Source of the DNA: an uncultured Dietzia sp.
GTDB taxonomy: Bacteria; Actinomycetota; Actinomycetes; Mycobacteriales; Mycobacteriaceae
Assembly: GCA_946570335.1 (NCBI GenBank)
Contig: CAMNYG010000041.1
Coordinates: 1 to 8,432 of the forward strand
Length of the DNA stretch: 8,432 nt
Reading direction: 5' to 3'
Position 1 is the stretch's first letter. Each line of letters opens with the position of its first letter. Positions 1 through 5,693 of the stretch are shown here, piece after piece. The notes under the pieces were generated by a model that saw only the letters and a list, made by a program, of their open reading frames with translations, was not told where the DNA came from and did not search any database. Position numbers and translations under genes: made by a program.

Positions 1-112
1 CGGCCGGCCGCGTCGTTCCGGCGCCCAGGGCACCACGGCCACCAGCACCGAGACCGGCCGCGCCGGTTCCGCTGCCCCGGCCGAGGCGTCCGCAGAAAAC
101 AAGGAGGCCTGA
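1..112 (+). CDS. rpsC: 30S ribosomal protein uS3 (S3), C-terminal tail only
   Basis: The 5' part of the gene lies outside the window. The readable frame starts at base 2 and ends at the TGA at 110-112, giving the last 36 residues. They begin [20 protein letters not shown] and finish in an Ala/Glu-rich tail. This Arg/Gly then Ala/Thr-rich tail is typical of actinobacterial uS3, which carries a disordered C-terminal extension after the KH and S3-C domains. uS3 sits at the mRNA entry channel of the 30S subunit. Position immediately upstream of rplP is the conserved S10-cluster order. The rplP ribosome binding site (AAGGAGG, 101-107) lies inside the last codons. Identification rests on the tail similarity plus gene order, since no folded domain is visible. 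Confidence 0.9.
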   Translation, partial: GRPRRSGAQGTTATSTETGRAGSAAPAEASAENKEA

Positions 113-114
113 CC

Positions 115-531
115 GTGCTGATTCCCAAGCGCGTCAAGCACCGCAAGCAGCATCACCCCGGCCGTAAGGGCGGGGCCAAGGGCGGCACCAAGGTGACGTT
201 CGGTGACTACGGTATCCAGGCGCTCGAGCCGGCCTACATCACCAACCGGCAGATCGAGTCCGCTCGTATCGCCATCAACCGCCACATCAAGCGTGGCGGC
301 AAGGTCTGGATCAACATCTACCCTGACCGCCCCCTGACGAAGAAGCCCGCCGAGGTGCGGATGGGTTCCGGTAAGGGATCCGTCGAGTGGTGGGTCGCCA
401 ACGTCAAGCCGGGACGCATTCTCTTCGAGATGTCGTACCCGAACGAGGAGACGGCTCGCGAGGCCCTGCGCCGCGCGCAGCACAAGCTCCCGTGCAAGAC
501 CCGCATCGTCACCCGGGAGGAGCAGTTCTGA
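115..531 (+). CDS. rplP: 50S ribosomal protein uL16 (L16)
   Basis: Encodes 138 residues, the usual length for uL16. This protein binds 23S rRNA near the peptidyl-transferase centre and the A-site tRNA elbow and is a late-assembly protein of the 50S subunit. Visible family features are the basic N-terminus ([17 protein letters not shown], residues 4-20) and the conserved loop [15 protein letters not shown] at 81-95. Arg82 in that loop corresponds, by family knowledge, to the arginine hydroxylated in E. coli L16; whether it is modified here is unknown. The start is a GTG at 115, chosen because AAGGAGG (101-107) lies 7 nt upstream and the N-terminus matches the family exactly. It begins 2 nt after the rpsC stop. 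Its TGA (529-531) shares one base with the rpmC ATG, implying translational coupling. Confidence 0.98.
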   Translation: MLIPKRVKHRKQHHPGRKGGAKGGTKVTFGDYGIQALEPAYITNRQIESARIAINRHIKRGGKVWINIYPDRPLTKKPAEVRMGSGKGSVEWWVANVKPGRILFEMSYPNEETAREALRRAQHKLPCKTRIVTREEQF

Positions 532-761
532 TGGCAAGTGGAATCACGGCCCCCGAGCTGCGCGAGCTCGACGCCGATGCACTGACCGAGCGCCTTCGCG
601 AGGCCAAGGAAGAGCTTTTCAACCTGCGCTTCCAGATGGCCACCGGTCAGCTGACCAACAACCGTCGCCTGCGGGTCGTTCGTCACGACATCGCACGCAT
701 CTACACCGTCATCCGCGAGCGCGAGCTCGGGCTGTCGGCGGCGCCGGGTGATGCCAAGTGA
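531..761 (+). CDS. rpmC: 50S ribosomal protein uL29 (L29)
   Basis: Encodes 76 residues. The frame is open further upstream to 387, but that extension overlaps rplP and does not resemble L29, so the ATG at 531 is the start. GGGAGG (515-520) sits 10 nt upstream, and the TGATG overlap with rplP supports coupled translation. uL29 is a small helical-hairpin protein at the polypeptide exit tunnel and forms part of the docking site for SRP and trigger factor together with uL23. Two helices are visible: residues about 8-38 ([20 protein letters not shown]) and 41-65, with the L29 signature [15 protein letters not shown] at 43-57. The stop overlaps the rpsQ GTG by four bases (GTGA). Confidence 0.97.
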   Translation: MASGITAPELRELDADALTERLREAKEELFNLRFQMATGQLTNNRRLRVVRHDIARIYTVIRERELGLSAAPGDAK

Positions 762-1054
762 GTGACAAGGAAGCAGTTGTGACTGAGTCAGGCGAGAGCG
801 CGGAGCGCAACAGCCGCAAGGTGCGCATCGGGTACGTCGTTTCCGACAAGATGGCCAAGACCATCGTCGTCGAACTCGAGGACCGGGTGAAGCACTCCCT
901 GTACGGCAAGATCATGCGTCGCACCGAGCGCGTGAAGGCCCACGACGAGACCAACACCGCCGGTGTCGGCGATCGCGTGCGGATCATGGAGACCCGCCCG
1001 ATCTCCGCTGACAAGCGGTTCCGCCTCGTTGAGGTTCTGGAGCGGGCCAAGTAG
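758..1054 (+). CDS. rpsQ: 30S ribosomal protein uS17 (S17)
   Basis: Encodes 98 residues from the GTG at 758. uS17 is an OB-fold primary binder of 16S rRNA in the 30S body. The core runs from about residue 21 to 96 ([20 protein letters not shown] onward), and the S17 signature [13 protein letters not shown] is at 71-83. The first 20 residues form a Glu/Ser-rich extension like that of other Mycobacteriales. GTG 758 overlaps the rpmC stop by four bases, and the N-terminus [10 protein letters not shown] resembles relatives. A second in-frame GTG at 779 has a better ribosome binding site (AAGGAAG, 767-773, 5 nt away) and would give a protein 7 residues shorter, so the start is not fully settled. 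It is the last ribosomal gene before a strong hairpin. Confidence 0.96.
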   Translation: MSDKEAVVTESGESAERNSRKVRIGYVVSDKMAKTIVVELEDRVKHSLYGKIMRRTERVKAHDETNTAGVGDRVRIMETRPISADKRFRLVEVLERAK

Positions 1055-1071
1055 GTCCCTCTCCAGGCAAT

Positions 1072-1114
1072 CCGGCAGGCCCGGCCCCGACGATCTCGGG
1101 GCCGGGCCTGCCGG
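1072..1114 (+). terminator. Perfect 19-bp hairpin downstream of rpsQ
   Basis: Bases 1072-1090 and 1096-1114 are exact reverse complements (19 of 19 pairs, almost all G-C), closing a 5-nt loop CGATC. It begins 18 nt after the rpsQ stop. Only a weak T run follows (CATTTC), which is common for intrinsic terminators of high-GC actinobacteria. The stem is perfect and its position is right for ending the S10-side transcript. Partial read-through into the mycolyltransferase gene is possible. Confidence 0.82.
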
Positions 1115-1160
1115 CATTTCGGAGGTGTGCAACGGTTCTGCGGAACTGTGAGGGCACCGG

Positions 1161-1195
1161 TGGATTCCCGTATCACCTCGGTGTATTAGTACTCT
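1161..1195 (+). promoter_or_regulatory. Weak promoter candidate for the mycolyltransferase gene
   Basis: The 124-nt stretch between the rpsQ hairpin and the next gene is less GC-rich than its surroundings. TGGATT (1161-1166) and TATTAG (1184-1189), 17 nt apart, are a possible -35/-10 pair, each matching consensus only partly. TACTCT (1190-1195) is an alternative TAnnnT -10. The same area holds the 8-bp palindrome CACCGGTG (1155-1162) and a small GTTC/GAAC hairpin (1135-1146). A promoter is expected here because of the hairpin upstream, but neither hexamer is convincing. Confidence 0.3.
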
Positions 1196-1238
1196 GTTAG
1201 CTGTTCGGTCGTCCGAAGATCATCTACAGGAGCGGTAT

Positions 1239-2669
1239 ATGTCTATCCAGTCGCCCTCAATCCGTGGCGTCAACAGCCGCCCGGTCGCAGGACGCACCAC
1301 CCGTGTGACGACGGCGGCCGTGGCTGCTGTCGCGCTGGCCATGTCCGTTCCTTCCGTTGCCGCGGCGCAGAGTGCGGGGCAGAGCTCACTGGATCCCGGG
1401 TCGCTGGCCCCGAGTGTCGCGCCGGGAAGTCTGTTCGGCGCGCCGTCGTTGAGTATTGCCGCCTCCACACAAATCGGCGCGCCGATTCCTCTCACCGCGA
1501 TGTTGGGCTCACTGGCGGCGGTCGGATCCACGGAGTTCGACAGGCCCGGCGGCTCCTCGGGGACTGGCGCCACCCCGGTCGCCGGGCGGGATCCGTCCAT
1601 CACCGACTCGACCGTCCGCGACATCGCGCCCCTGTGGCCTGCGTCCACCGCCGACGTTGACCGGCGTGCCGAGGTCTGGACGGTGACGTCCGCGTCGATG
1701 CAGCGGGAGGTGCGCGTGGAGGTCTACCGTGCGCCTGCCGGCGTCGACGCGCCGAACATGTATTTCCTCGACGGGGTCGGCAGCGAGTCTCCCTCCGGAT
1801 GGAGCGGGGGTATGGGCTGGGGCGATCCCGAGATTCGGAATCGGCATGTCAACGTCATCGCCCCGACCGGCGGGCCGTCGTCGATGTGGGCGGACTGGGC
1901 GGAGGACGACCCGATCCTCGGGCGCAACAAGTGGGAGACATTCCTGACGCAGGAGCTGCCGGGGCTGCTGAAGGTCGGACTCGACGGCGTCTCCGAGCCG
2001 CTGCCGCACAACGGCTCCTGGGGTGTCCTGGGCGTGTCGATGGGGGCGTCCTCGGCTCTGCATCTCGCGAATACCTTCGACATGTTCGGTGCCGCCGCCG
2101 GTGTGAGCGGGGCCTATTCGACCACCGATGAGCTCGGCTACCAGTATGCGCGGCTGACGGTGGCCGCCCGTGGCGGCGACGCCACCAACATGTGGGGGCC
2201 ACGCGGATCGCAACTGTGGCAGGACCACGACACGGTCGCGGACCCGTCAGGACTCGCTGGCAAATCCGTCTATCTCAGCGCGGCGACCGGCCTGGTGGGC
2301 TCCAGCGAGCTCGGGCGTTTCGGGAGCAATGAGATGGTTCTGCTGGACGGACACATCCTGGAGAAGGGCTCCTATGAGAGCACCCGTGCGCTTGAGGCTG
2401 CGCTCGCCTCGGTGTCCGGGGTGGATCTGAAGACCACCTACATCCCCACCGGGATCCACAATTGGCCCGTCTTCGTGCCGCAGATGCTTCCCGGAACCGA
2501 CCACATCCTCGCGGGTCTGAAGCCCGCCACCCGCAACGGCAAGCAGACGTCCGGCGCGGTGGGGGAGAGGGCCGGCGGTTCTTCGGCTTCCAGCGCCTCC
2601 CCGGGCGGCTCGCTGGGATCGAGCGGCTCGGCGGGAGGCACGGGTTCGCTCGGGTCGAGCGGTAGCTGA
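1239..2669 (+). CDS. Secreted mycolyltransferase / antigen 85-type esterase
   Basis: Encodes 476 residues with ATG at 1239 and AGGAG (1228-1232) 6 nt upstream. The family transfers mycolic acids from trehalose monomycolate to trehalose or arabinogalactan in the outer envelope. A Sec-type signal peptide is visible: Arg-containing n-region, hydrophobic stretch about 24-38, likely cut after Ala43 (VAAA/QS). Residues 44-140 are a Pro/Ser/Gly-rich spacer. The alpha/beta-hydrolase domain spans about 144-428. It has the Ag85-like segments MYFLDG (174-179), KWETFLTQELPG (231-242), the nucleophile elbow GVSMGASSA (Ser267), MWGP (318-321), a likely acid at Glu375 (ILEKG) and GIHNW (His407). The 36-residue C-terminus is a Gly/Ser-rich tail with GSLGSSGS twice. 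The protein has no cysteine, so the Cys209 of Ag85C has no counterpart. Lying between rpsQ and rplN, it interrupts the ribosomal cluster. The assignment to the family is firm; the acyl acceptor is unknown. Confidence 0.93.
   Translation: MSIQSPSIRGVNSRPVAGRTTRVTTAAVAAVALAMSVPSVAAAQSAGQSSLDPGSLAPSVAPGSLFGAPSLSIAASTQIGAPIPLTAMLGSLAAVGSTEFDRPGGSSGTGATPVAGRDPSITDSTVRDIAPLWPASTADVDRRAEVWTVTSASMQREVRVEVYRAPAGVDAPNMYFLDGVGSESPSGWSGGMGWGDPEIRNRHVNVIAPTGGPSSMWADWAEDDPILGRNKWETFLTQELPGLLKVGLDGVSEPLPHNGSWGVLGVSMGASSALHLANTFDMFGAAAGVSGAYSTTDELGYQYARLTVAARGGDATNMWGPRGSQLWQDHDTVADPSGLAGKSVYLSAATGLVGSSELGRFGSNEMVLLDGHILEKGSYESTRALEAALASVSGVDLKTTYIPTGIHNWPVFVPQMLPGTDHILAGLKPATRNGKQTSGAVGERAGGSSASSASPGGSLGSSGSAGGTGSLGSSGS
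2607..2666 (+). repeat. Two-copy Gly/Ser coding repeat at the mycolyltransferase C-terminus
   Basis: Codons 457-464 (2607-2630) and 469-476 (2643-2666) both encode GSLGSSGS, separated by four codons (AGGT). The DNA copies differ at several third positions and at the serine codons, so the repeat is conserved at protein rather than base level. Such tails may be flexible linkers or may vary by slippage; the role here is not known. Confidence 0.6.
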
Positions 2670-2676
2670 TCCGGAT

Positions 2677-2706
2677 TTGGGCTGATGAGGCCCTGCACCC
2701 TACACT
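2677..2706 (+). promoter_or_regulatory. Promoter candidate for the rplN (spc) transcript
   Basis: TTGGGC (2677-2682) and TACACT (2701-2706) are 18 nt apart and match the -35 and -10 hexamers at 3/6 and 4/6 positions; TACACT fits the actinobacterial TAnnnT pattern. Transcription would start near 2713, giving a leader of about 100 nt before rplN. It lies just after the mycolyltransferase stop, where a new promoter is needed if the rpsQ hairpin terminates. No convincing terminator is seen for the mycolyltransferase gene itself (only a 4-bp GGGC/GCCC stem at 2679-2693), so its transcript may also read into rplN. Confidence 0.5.
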
Positions 2707-2715
2707 GGAGCAGTT

Positions 2716-2788
2716 GCCCGAGCGGCGCGCGTTCACGCGTGTCCGACGGGCGGCATGACCGCGTGTGTCGGGTCGGTATCCGGCACAC
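2716..2788 (+). promoter_or_regulatory. Structured leader with two hairpins upstream of rplN
   Basis: The first hairpin has outer arms GCCCG (2716-2720) and CGGGC (2747-2751) and an inner 6-bp stem 2726-2731/2736-2741 (one G-U pair, loop TTCA), with an internal loop between. The second has arms GTGTGTCGG (2763-2771) and CCGGCACAC (2780-2788), 9 bp with one G-U pair and an 8-nt loop. Both lie between the proposed start site and the AGGAG of rplN (2806-2810), without a T run. That fits a leader that could bind a ribosomal protein or affect translation. Structure is seen; regulation is inferred. Confidence 0.42.
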
Positions 2789-2814
2789 AGAGAACAGACC
2801 TGGTCAGGAGAACC

Positions 2815-3183
2815 ATGATCCAGCAGGAGTCGCGGCTGAAGGTCGCCGACAACACGGGTGCCAAGGAGATTCTCTGCATCCGCGTTCTCGGTGGATCCAA
2901 GCGCCGCTACGCGGGCGTGGGTGACATCATCGTCGCCAGCGTCAAGGACGCCATCCCCGGTGGCAACGTCAAGAAGGGTGAGATCGTCAAGGCGGTCATC
3001 GTGCGCACCGTCAAGGAGCGCCGCCGTCCGGACGGCTCGTACATCAAGTTCGACGAGAACGCCGCAGTCATCATCAAGAACGACAACGACCCGCGTGGAA
3101 CGCGCATCTTCGGCCCCGTCGGCCGTGAGCTGCGCGACAAGAAGTTCATGCGCATCGTCTCGCTGGCTCCGGAGGTGCTGTAG
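2815..3183 (+). CDS. rplN: 50S ribosomal protein uL14 (L14)
   Basis: Encodes 122 residues, the standard length for uL14. The protein is a beta-barrel that lies at the subunit interface, contributes to bridges with 16S rRNA and is the binding site of the silencing factor RsfS. Motifs seen are [19 protein letters not shown] (13-31), [15 protein letters not shown] (36-50), and the L14 signature region from KAVIVRT to NAAVII (62-88). The frame is open upstream to 2755, but ATG 2815 is the start: it follows AGGAG (2806-2810) by 4 nt and gives the family N-terminus MIQQESRL. It is the first gene of the spc block here and sits 145 nt after the mycolyltransferase stop, behind its own promoter-like sequence. 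Confidence 0.98.
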   Translation: MIQQESRLKVADNTGAKEILCIRVLGGSKRRYAGVGDIIVASVKDAIPGGNVKKGEIVKAVIVRTVKERRRPDGSYIKFDENAAVIIKNDNDPRGTRIFGPVGRELRDKKFMRIVSLAPEVL

Positions 3184-3185
3184 TC

Positions 3186-3500
3186 ATGAAGGTCCACAAG
3201 GGAGACACGGTTCTCGTCATCTCCGGCAAGGACAAGGGTGCCAAGGGCAAGGTCATCCAGGCCTTCCCGGCGCAGGAGAAGGTCCTCGTCGAGGGCGTCA
3301 ACCGCATCAAGAAGCACACCTCCAACTCGGCTGCCGAGCGTGGTGCCTCCTCCGGTGGCATCGTCACCCAGGAGGCCCCGATCCACGTGTCGAACGTGAT
3401 GGTCGTGGACGCCGATGGCACCCCGACCCGGGTCGGAATCCGAACTGACGAGAACGGCAAGCGTGTCCGCGTCTCACGTAAGACCGGGAAGGACCTGTGA
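3186..3500 (+). CDS. rplX: 50S ribosomal protein uL24 (L24)
   Basis: Encodes 104 residues, normal for bacterial uL24, an assembly-initiating 23S rRNA binder near the exit tunnel. A KOW domain occupies about residues 2-30 ([20 protein letters not shown]), followed by VNRIKKHT (38-45) and the conserved [13 protein letters not shown] segment (63-75). ATG 3186 follows the rplN stop by 2 nt, and GGAGGTG (3171-3177) lies 8 nt upstream inside the end of rplN. The stop TGA at 3498-3500 is part of the sequence GTGACCATG, which also contains the possible rplE starts. Confidence 0.97.
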   Translation: MKVHKGDTVLVISGKDKGAKGKVIQAFPAQEKVLVEGVNRIKKHTSNSAAERGASSGGIVTQEAPIHVSNVMVVDADGTPTRVGIRTDENGKRVRVSRKTGKDL

Positions 3501-3502
3501 CC

Positions 3503-4075
3503 ATGGCTGATACCGCTCTTCCCGCCGGTTACACCCCGCGACTCAAGGCCAAGTACCGCAACGAGATCAAGCAGGCGCTGGGCGAGACGTTCCAGTACGA
3601 GAACGTCATGCAGGTCCCCGGTGTCGTCAAGGTCGTCGTCAACATGGGTGTCGGCGACGCCGCCCGTGACTCGAAGCTGATCAACGGTGCGATCTCTGAT
3701 CTCACTCAGATCACCGGCCAGAAGCCCGAGGTTCGTCGCGCGCGCAAGTCGATCGCGCAGTTCAAGTTGCGCGAGGGGATGCCCATCGGCGCCCGCGTCA
3801 CCCTGCGCGGCGACCGCATGTGGGAGTTCCTGGACCGCCTGACCACCGTCGCACTGCCCCGTATCCGCGACTTCCGCGGGCTGTCGGGCAAGCAGTTCGA
3901 CGGTCACGGAAACTACACGTTCGGTCTCAACGAGCAGACCATGTTCTACGAGATCAACGTCGACAAGGTCGACCGCCCGCGCGGTATGGACATCACGGTC
4001 GTCACCTCGGCGACCAACGACGAAGAGGGCCGCGCGCTGCTGAAGCAGCTCGGCTTCCCCTTCAAGGAGGACTGA
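3503..4075 (+). CDS. rplE: 50S ribosomal protein uL5 (L5)
   Basis: Encodes 190 residues. uL5 binds 5S rRNA together with uL18 in the central protuberance and contacts P-site tRNA and the 30S head. Visible motifs are [19 protein letters not shown] (40-58), the L5 signature [18 protein letters not shown] (67-84), [17 protein letters not shown] (90-106) and the C-terminal [19 protein letters not shown] (140-158). ATG 3503 is preferred because AAGGA (3489-3493) is then 9 nt upstream. A GTG at 3497 in the same frame, overlapping the rplX stop by four bases, would add two residues. After the stop there is an unusually long 273-nt gap before rpsH, where many actinobacteria carry rpsN. Confidence 0.97.
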   Translation: MADTALPAGYTPRLKAKYRNEIKQALGETFQYENVMQVPGVVKVVVNMGVGDAARDSKLINGAISDLTQITGQKPEVRRARKSIAQFKLREGMPIGARVTLRGDRMWEFLDRLTTVALPRIRDFRGLSGKQFDGHGNYTFGLNEQTMFYEINVDKVDRPRGMDITVVTSATNDEEGRALLKQLGFPFKED

Positions 4076-4101
4076 CCTCTTCCCGGCCGGACCGGCCGTC
4101 C

Positions 4102-4190
4102 TCGCCGGGGCTCCGCGCGCAGCGGAACCCCGGCGACGGGCAGACGGCCCAGTCGTCTGGTCGCCCCCGATGAGAAGAGCATCGGTGGCG
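4102..4190 (+). terminator. Three consecutive hairpins after rplE (terminator or processing region)
   Basis: Three inverted repeats follow one another. (1) 4102-4116 with 4122-4136: 14 of 15 pairs, loop GCGCA. (2) 4141-4146 (CAGACG) with 4154-4159 (CGTCTG): 6 bp, loop 7. (3) 4162-4172 with 4180-4190: 10 of 11 pairs, loop AGAAGAG. A short palindrome CGGCCGG-A-CCGGCCG (4084-4098) precedes them. None is followed by a T run. The first resembles the hairpins after rpsQ and rplO and could terminate or attenuate transcription; as a group they could also stabilise mRNA ends after cleavage. The pairings are seen in the sequence; the function is inferred. Confidence 0.6.
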
Positions 4191-4337
4191 GCGGGGCACA
4201 CGGAATCCCCAAGGGGTACCGGAGATCCCATACAAGAGAACATTCGCACTCTTCGTGATAGGCCCACGACGTCAGCTGCCCGGCCCACAGGCCGGAGCAC
4301 ACGACGTGTTGCATGGGAACCGTTACGAGAAAGGAAC
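4191..4337 (+). other. Leader region upstream of rpsH, no gene seen
   Basis: This is the rest of the 273-nt gap. No frame encodes a CxxC-containing uS14 or any recognisable protein. I find no good -35/-10 pair; TACAAG (4231-4236) and GATAGG (4257-4262) are weak. Structural elements are CCGGCC-CACA-GGCCGG (4280-4295), the 11-nt palindrome ACACG-A-CGTGT (4299-4309), and an 8-base direct repeat CACGACGT at 4265-4272 and 4300-4307 flanking that hairpin. This could be a regulatory leader for rpsH, but nothing here proves it. Confidence 0.35.
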
Positions 4338-4358
4338 ATGGTCAATCCATGTCGATGA
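4338..4358 (+). other. Possible 6-codon leader frame overlapping the rpsH start
   Basis: ATG at 4338 opens a frame MVNPCR that ends at TGA 4356-4358, which overlaps the in-frame rpsH ATG at 4355 (ATGA). AAAGGA (4330-4335) is only 2 nt from this ATG, closer than usual, but 13 nt from the rpsH ATG at 4349, further than usual. Ribosomes starting at 4338 would end at the rpsH start region and could reinitiate there. It may equally be a chance frame. Confidence 0.2.
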
Positions 4359-4747
4359 CCGATCCCATCGCGGACATGCTGACGCGTGTGCGTAACGCCA
4401 ACTCGGCGTTCCACGAGTCAGTCTCCATGCCGCATTCCAATCTCAAGAGCAACATCGCGGCGATCCTCAAGCAGGAGGGCTACATCGCCGACTACGCCGT
4501 CGCTGACGCCGAGGTGGGCAAGAAGCTCACCATCGACCTCAAGTACGGCCCGTCCCGCCAGCGGAGCATCCAGGGCATCAAGCGCATCTCGAAGCCGGGT
4601 CTGCGCGTGTACGCCAAGTCGACCGAGCTGCCCAAGGTCCTCGGCGGCCTGGGAGTCGCGATCATCTCGACCTCCCAGGGACTGCTCACCGACCGTCAGG
4701 CGAACAACAAGAAGGTGGGCGGGGAAGTCCTCGCCTACGTCTGGTAA
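4349..4747 (+). CDS. rpsH: 30S ribosomal protein uS8 (S8)
   Basis: Encodes 132 residues, matching the usual actinobacterial length. uS8 is a primary 16S rRNA binder in the central domain. In E. coli it also represses the spc operon by binding the mRNA near rplE; whether that happens here is unknown. Family features are [18 protein letters not shown] (3-20), [11 protein letters not shown] (64-74), [15 protein letters not shown] (81-95), [18 protein letters not shown] (98-115) and the C-terminal [10 protein letters not shown]. The frame is open back to 4313, but that extension is not S8-like. ATG 4349 gives MSMTDPIAD, parallel to the MTMTDPIAD start of mycobacterial homologues; ATG 4355 is an alternative. 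The nearest Shine-Dalgarno-like sequence, AAAGGA (4330-4335), is rather far. Confidence 0.96.
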   Translation: MSMTDPIADMLTRVRNANSAFHESVSMPHSNLKSNIAAILKQEGYIADYAVADAEVGKKLTIDLKYGPSRQRSIQGIKRISKPGLRVYAKSTELPKVLGGLGVAIISTSQGLLTDRQANNKKVGGEVLAYVW

Positions 4748-4758
4748 GGGGGCGAGAA

Positions 4759-5295
4759 ATGTCACGTATCGGCAAGGCTCCGATCACCGTCCCGTCCGGT
4801 GTCGACATCAAGGTCGACGGCCAGACCGTTACGGTCAAGGGCCCCAAGGGTGAGCTCACCCAGGTGCTGCCCGACCCCATCACGGTGACGCTCGAGGAGG
4901 GCACCCTCACGGTTGTCCGTCCCGACGATCACCGCGACAACCGCTCCCTGCACGGCCTGTCGCGGTCGCTCGTCAACAACATGGTTGTGGGCGTCACCGA
5001 GGGCTACAAGCAGGACATGGAGATCTTCGGCGTCGGTTACCGCGTAGTGGCCAAGGGCAAGGACCTCGAGTTCGCGCTCGGCTATTCGCACCCGGTGCCG
5101 GTCGCCGCCCCCGAGGGCATCACCTTCGCGGTTGACGGTGCGACCAAGTTCTCGATCTCCGGAATCGACAAGCAGCAGGTGGGCCAGGTCGCCGCCAACA
5201 TCAAGCGGCTGCGGAAGCACGACCCGTACAAGGGTAAGGGCATCCGCTACGCGGGCGAGCAGGTCCGTCGCAAGGTCGGAAAGACGGGTAAGTGA
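4759..5295 (+). CDS. rplF: 50S ribosomal protein uL6 (L6)
   Basis: Encodes 178 residues, typical for uL6. It has two similar alpha/beta domains and sits at the base of the stalk near the sarcin-ricin loop and the GTPase-factor site. The start [15 protein letters not shown] is the family N-terminus. The second domain carries the 23S rRNA-binding region ending in PYKGKGIRY (156-164). AAGGGGG (4746-4752) lies 6 nt before ATG 4759. Spacing from the rpsH stop is 11 nt. The stop TGA (5293-5295) is inside GTGATCATG, overlapping the first possible rplR start codon. Confidence 0.98.
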   Translation: MSRIGKAPITVPSGVDIKVDGQTVTVKGPKGELTQVLPDPITVTLEEGTLTVVRPDDHRDNRSLHGLSRSLVNNMVVGVTEGYKQDMEIFGVGYRVVAKGKDLEFALGYSHPVPVAAPEGITFAVDGATKFSISGIDKQQVGQVAANIKRLRKHDPYKGKGIRYAGEQVRRKVGKTGK

Positions 5296-5297
5296 TC

Positions 5298-5693
5298 ATG
5301 AGCAGCACCAAGAAGCGTTCCCCACTGGGAACCGACACCTCGACCGCTCGTCGGGAAGGTCGGGCCCGGCGCCACTACCGCCTCCGCAAGAAGGTCTCCG
5401 GTACGCCGTCGCGTCCGCGGTTGGTCGTGAACCGGTCCTCGCGTCACATCCACGCCCAGATCATCGACGACCTCGCGGGCCGCACCCTGGCCGCCGCGTC
5501 GTCGATCGAGGCCGATGTGCGCGCCGTCGAGGGCGACAAGAAGGCCCGCAGCGCGAAGGTCGGCCAGCTCCTGGCCGAGCGCGCCAAGGCTGCCGGCATC
5601 GACGCCGTCGTGTTCGACCGTGGTGGCAACAAGTACCACGGCCGGATCGCGTCGCTCGCCGACGCCGCCCGCTCCGGTGGACTGGAGTTCTGA
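5298..5693 (+). CDS. rplR: 50S ribosomal protein uL18 (L18)
   Basis: Encodes 131 residues. uL18 binds 5S rRNA with uL5 and helps load it into the central protuberance. Seen are a basic N-terminal arm ([19 protein letters not shown], about 17-35), [20 protein letters not shown] (about 40-59), and the conserved segments [40 protein letters not shown] and a final [17 protein letters not shown]. The close match to mycobacterial L18 supports an actinobacterial source. ATG 5298 is chosen, though its ribosome binding site is weak. GTG 5292, overlapping the rplF stop by four bases, would add two residues and may serve coupled initiation. The stop TGA shares its A with the ATG of a 14-codon frame leading to rpsE. 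Confidence 0.97.
   Translation: MSSTKKRSPLGTDTSTARREGRARRHYRLRKKVSGTPSRPRLVVNRSSRHIHAQIIDDLAGRTLAAASSIEADVRAVEGDKKARSAKVGQLLAERAKAAGIDAVVFDRGGNKYHGRIASLADAARSGGLEF

Noticed and set aside
387..530. Upstream extension of rpmC
   Set aside because: The extension overlaps rplP out of frame and is not L29-like; ATG 531 fits the family and the coupling overlap.
1509..2228. Minus-strand frame of 239 codons inside the mycolyltransferase gene
   Set aside because: The plus-strand frame has a signal peptide, catalytic motifs and a ribosome binding site; the antisense frame has none.
2679..2693. Terminator after the mycolyltransferase gene (GGGC/GCCC)
   Set aside because: Only a 4-bp stem with a 7-nt loop and no T run; it also overlaps the rplN promoter candidate.
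4231..4262. Promoter for rpsH from TACAAG or GATAGG
   Set aside because: No -35 partner at a sensible distance and no TAnnnT hexamer, so I did not call a promoter.
4170..4358. 62-codon plus-strand frame in the rplE-rpsH gap as a possible uS14 remnant
   Set aside because: It has no CxxC pairs or uS14 core, runs through the hairpins and lacks a ribosome binding site.
3146..4414. Long minus-strand open frame of 422 codons
   Set aside because: It lies antisense to rplX, rplE and the start of rpsH, has no recognisable domain, and is explained by GC-rich third codon positions of the real genes.
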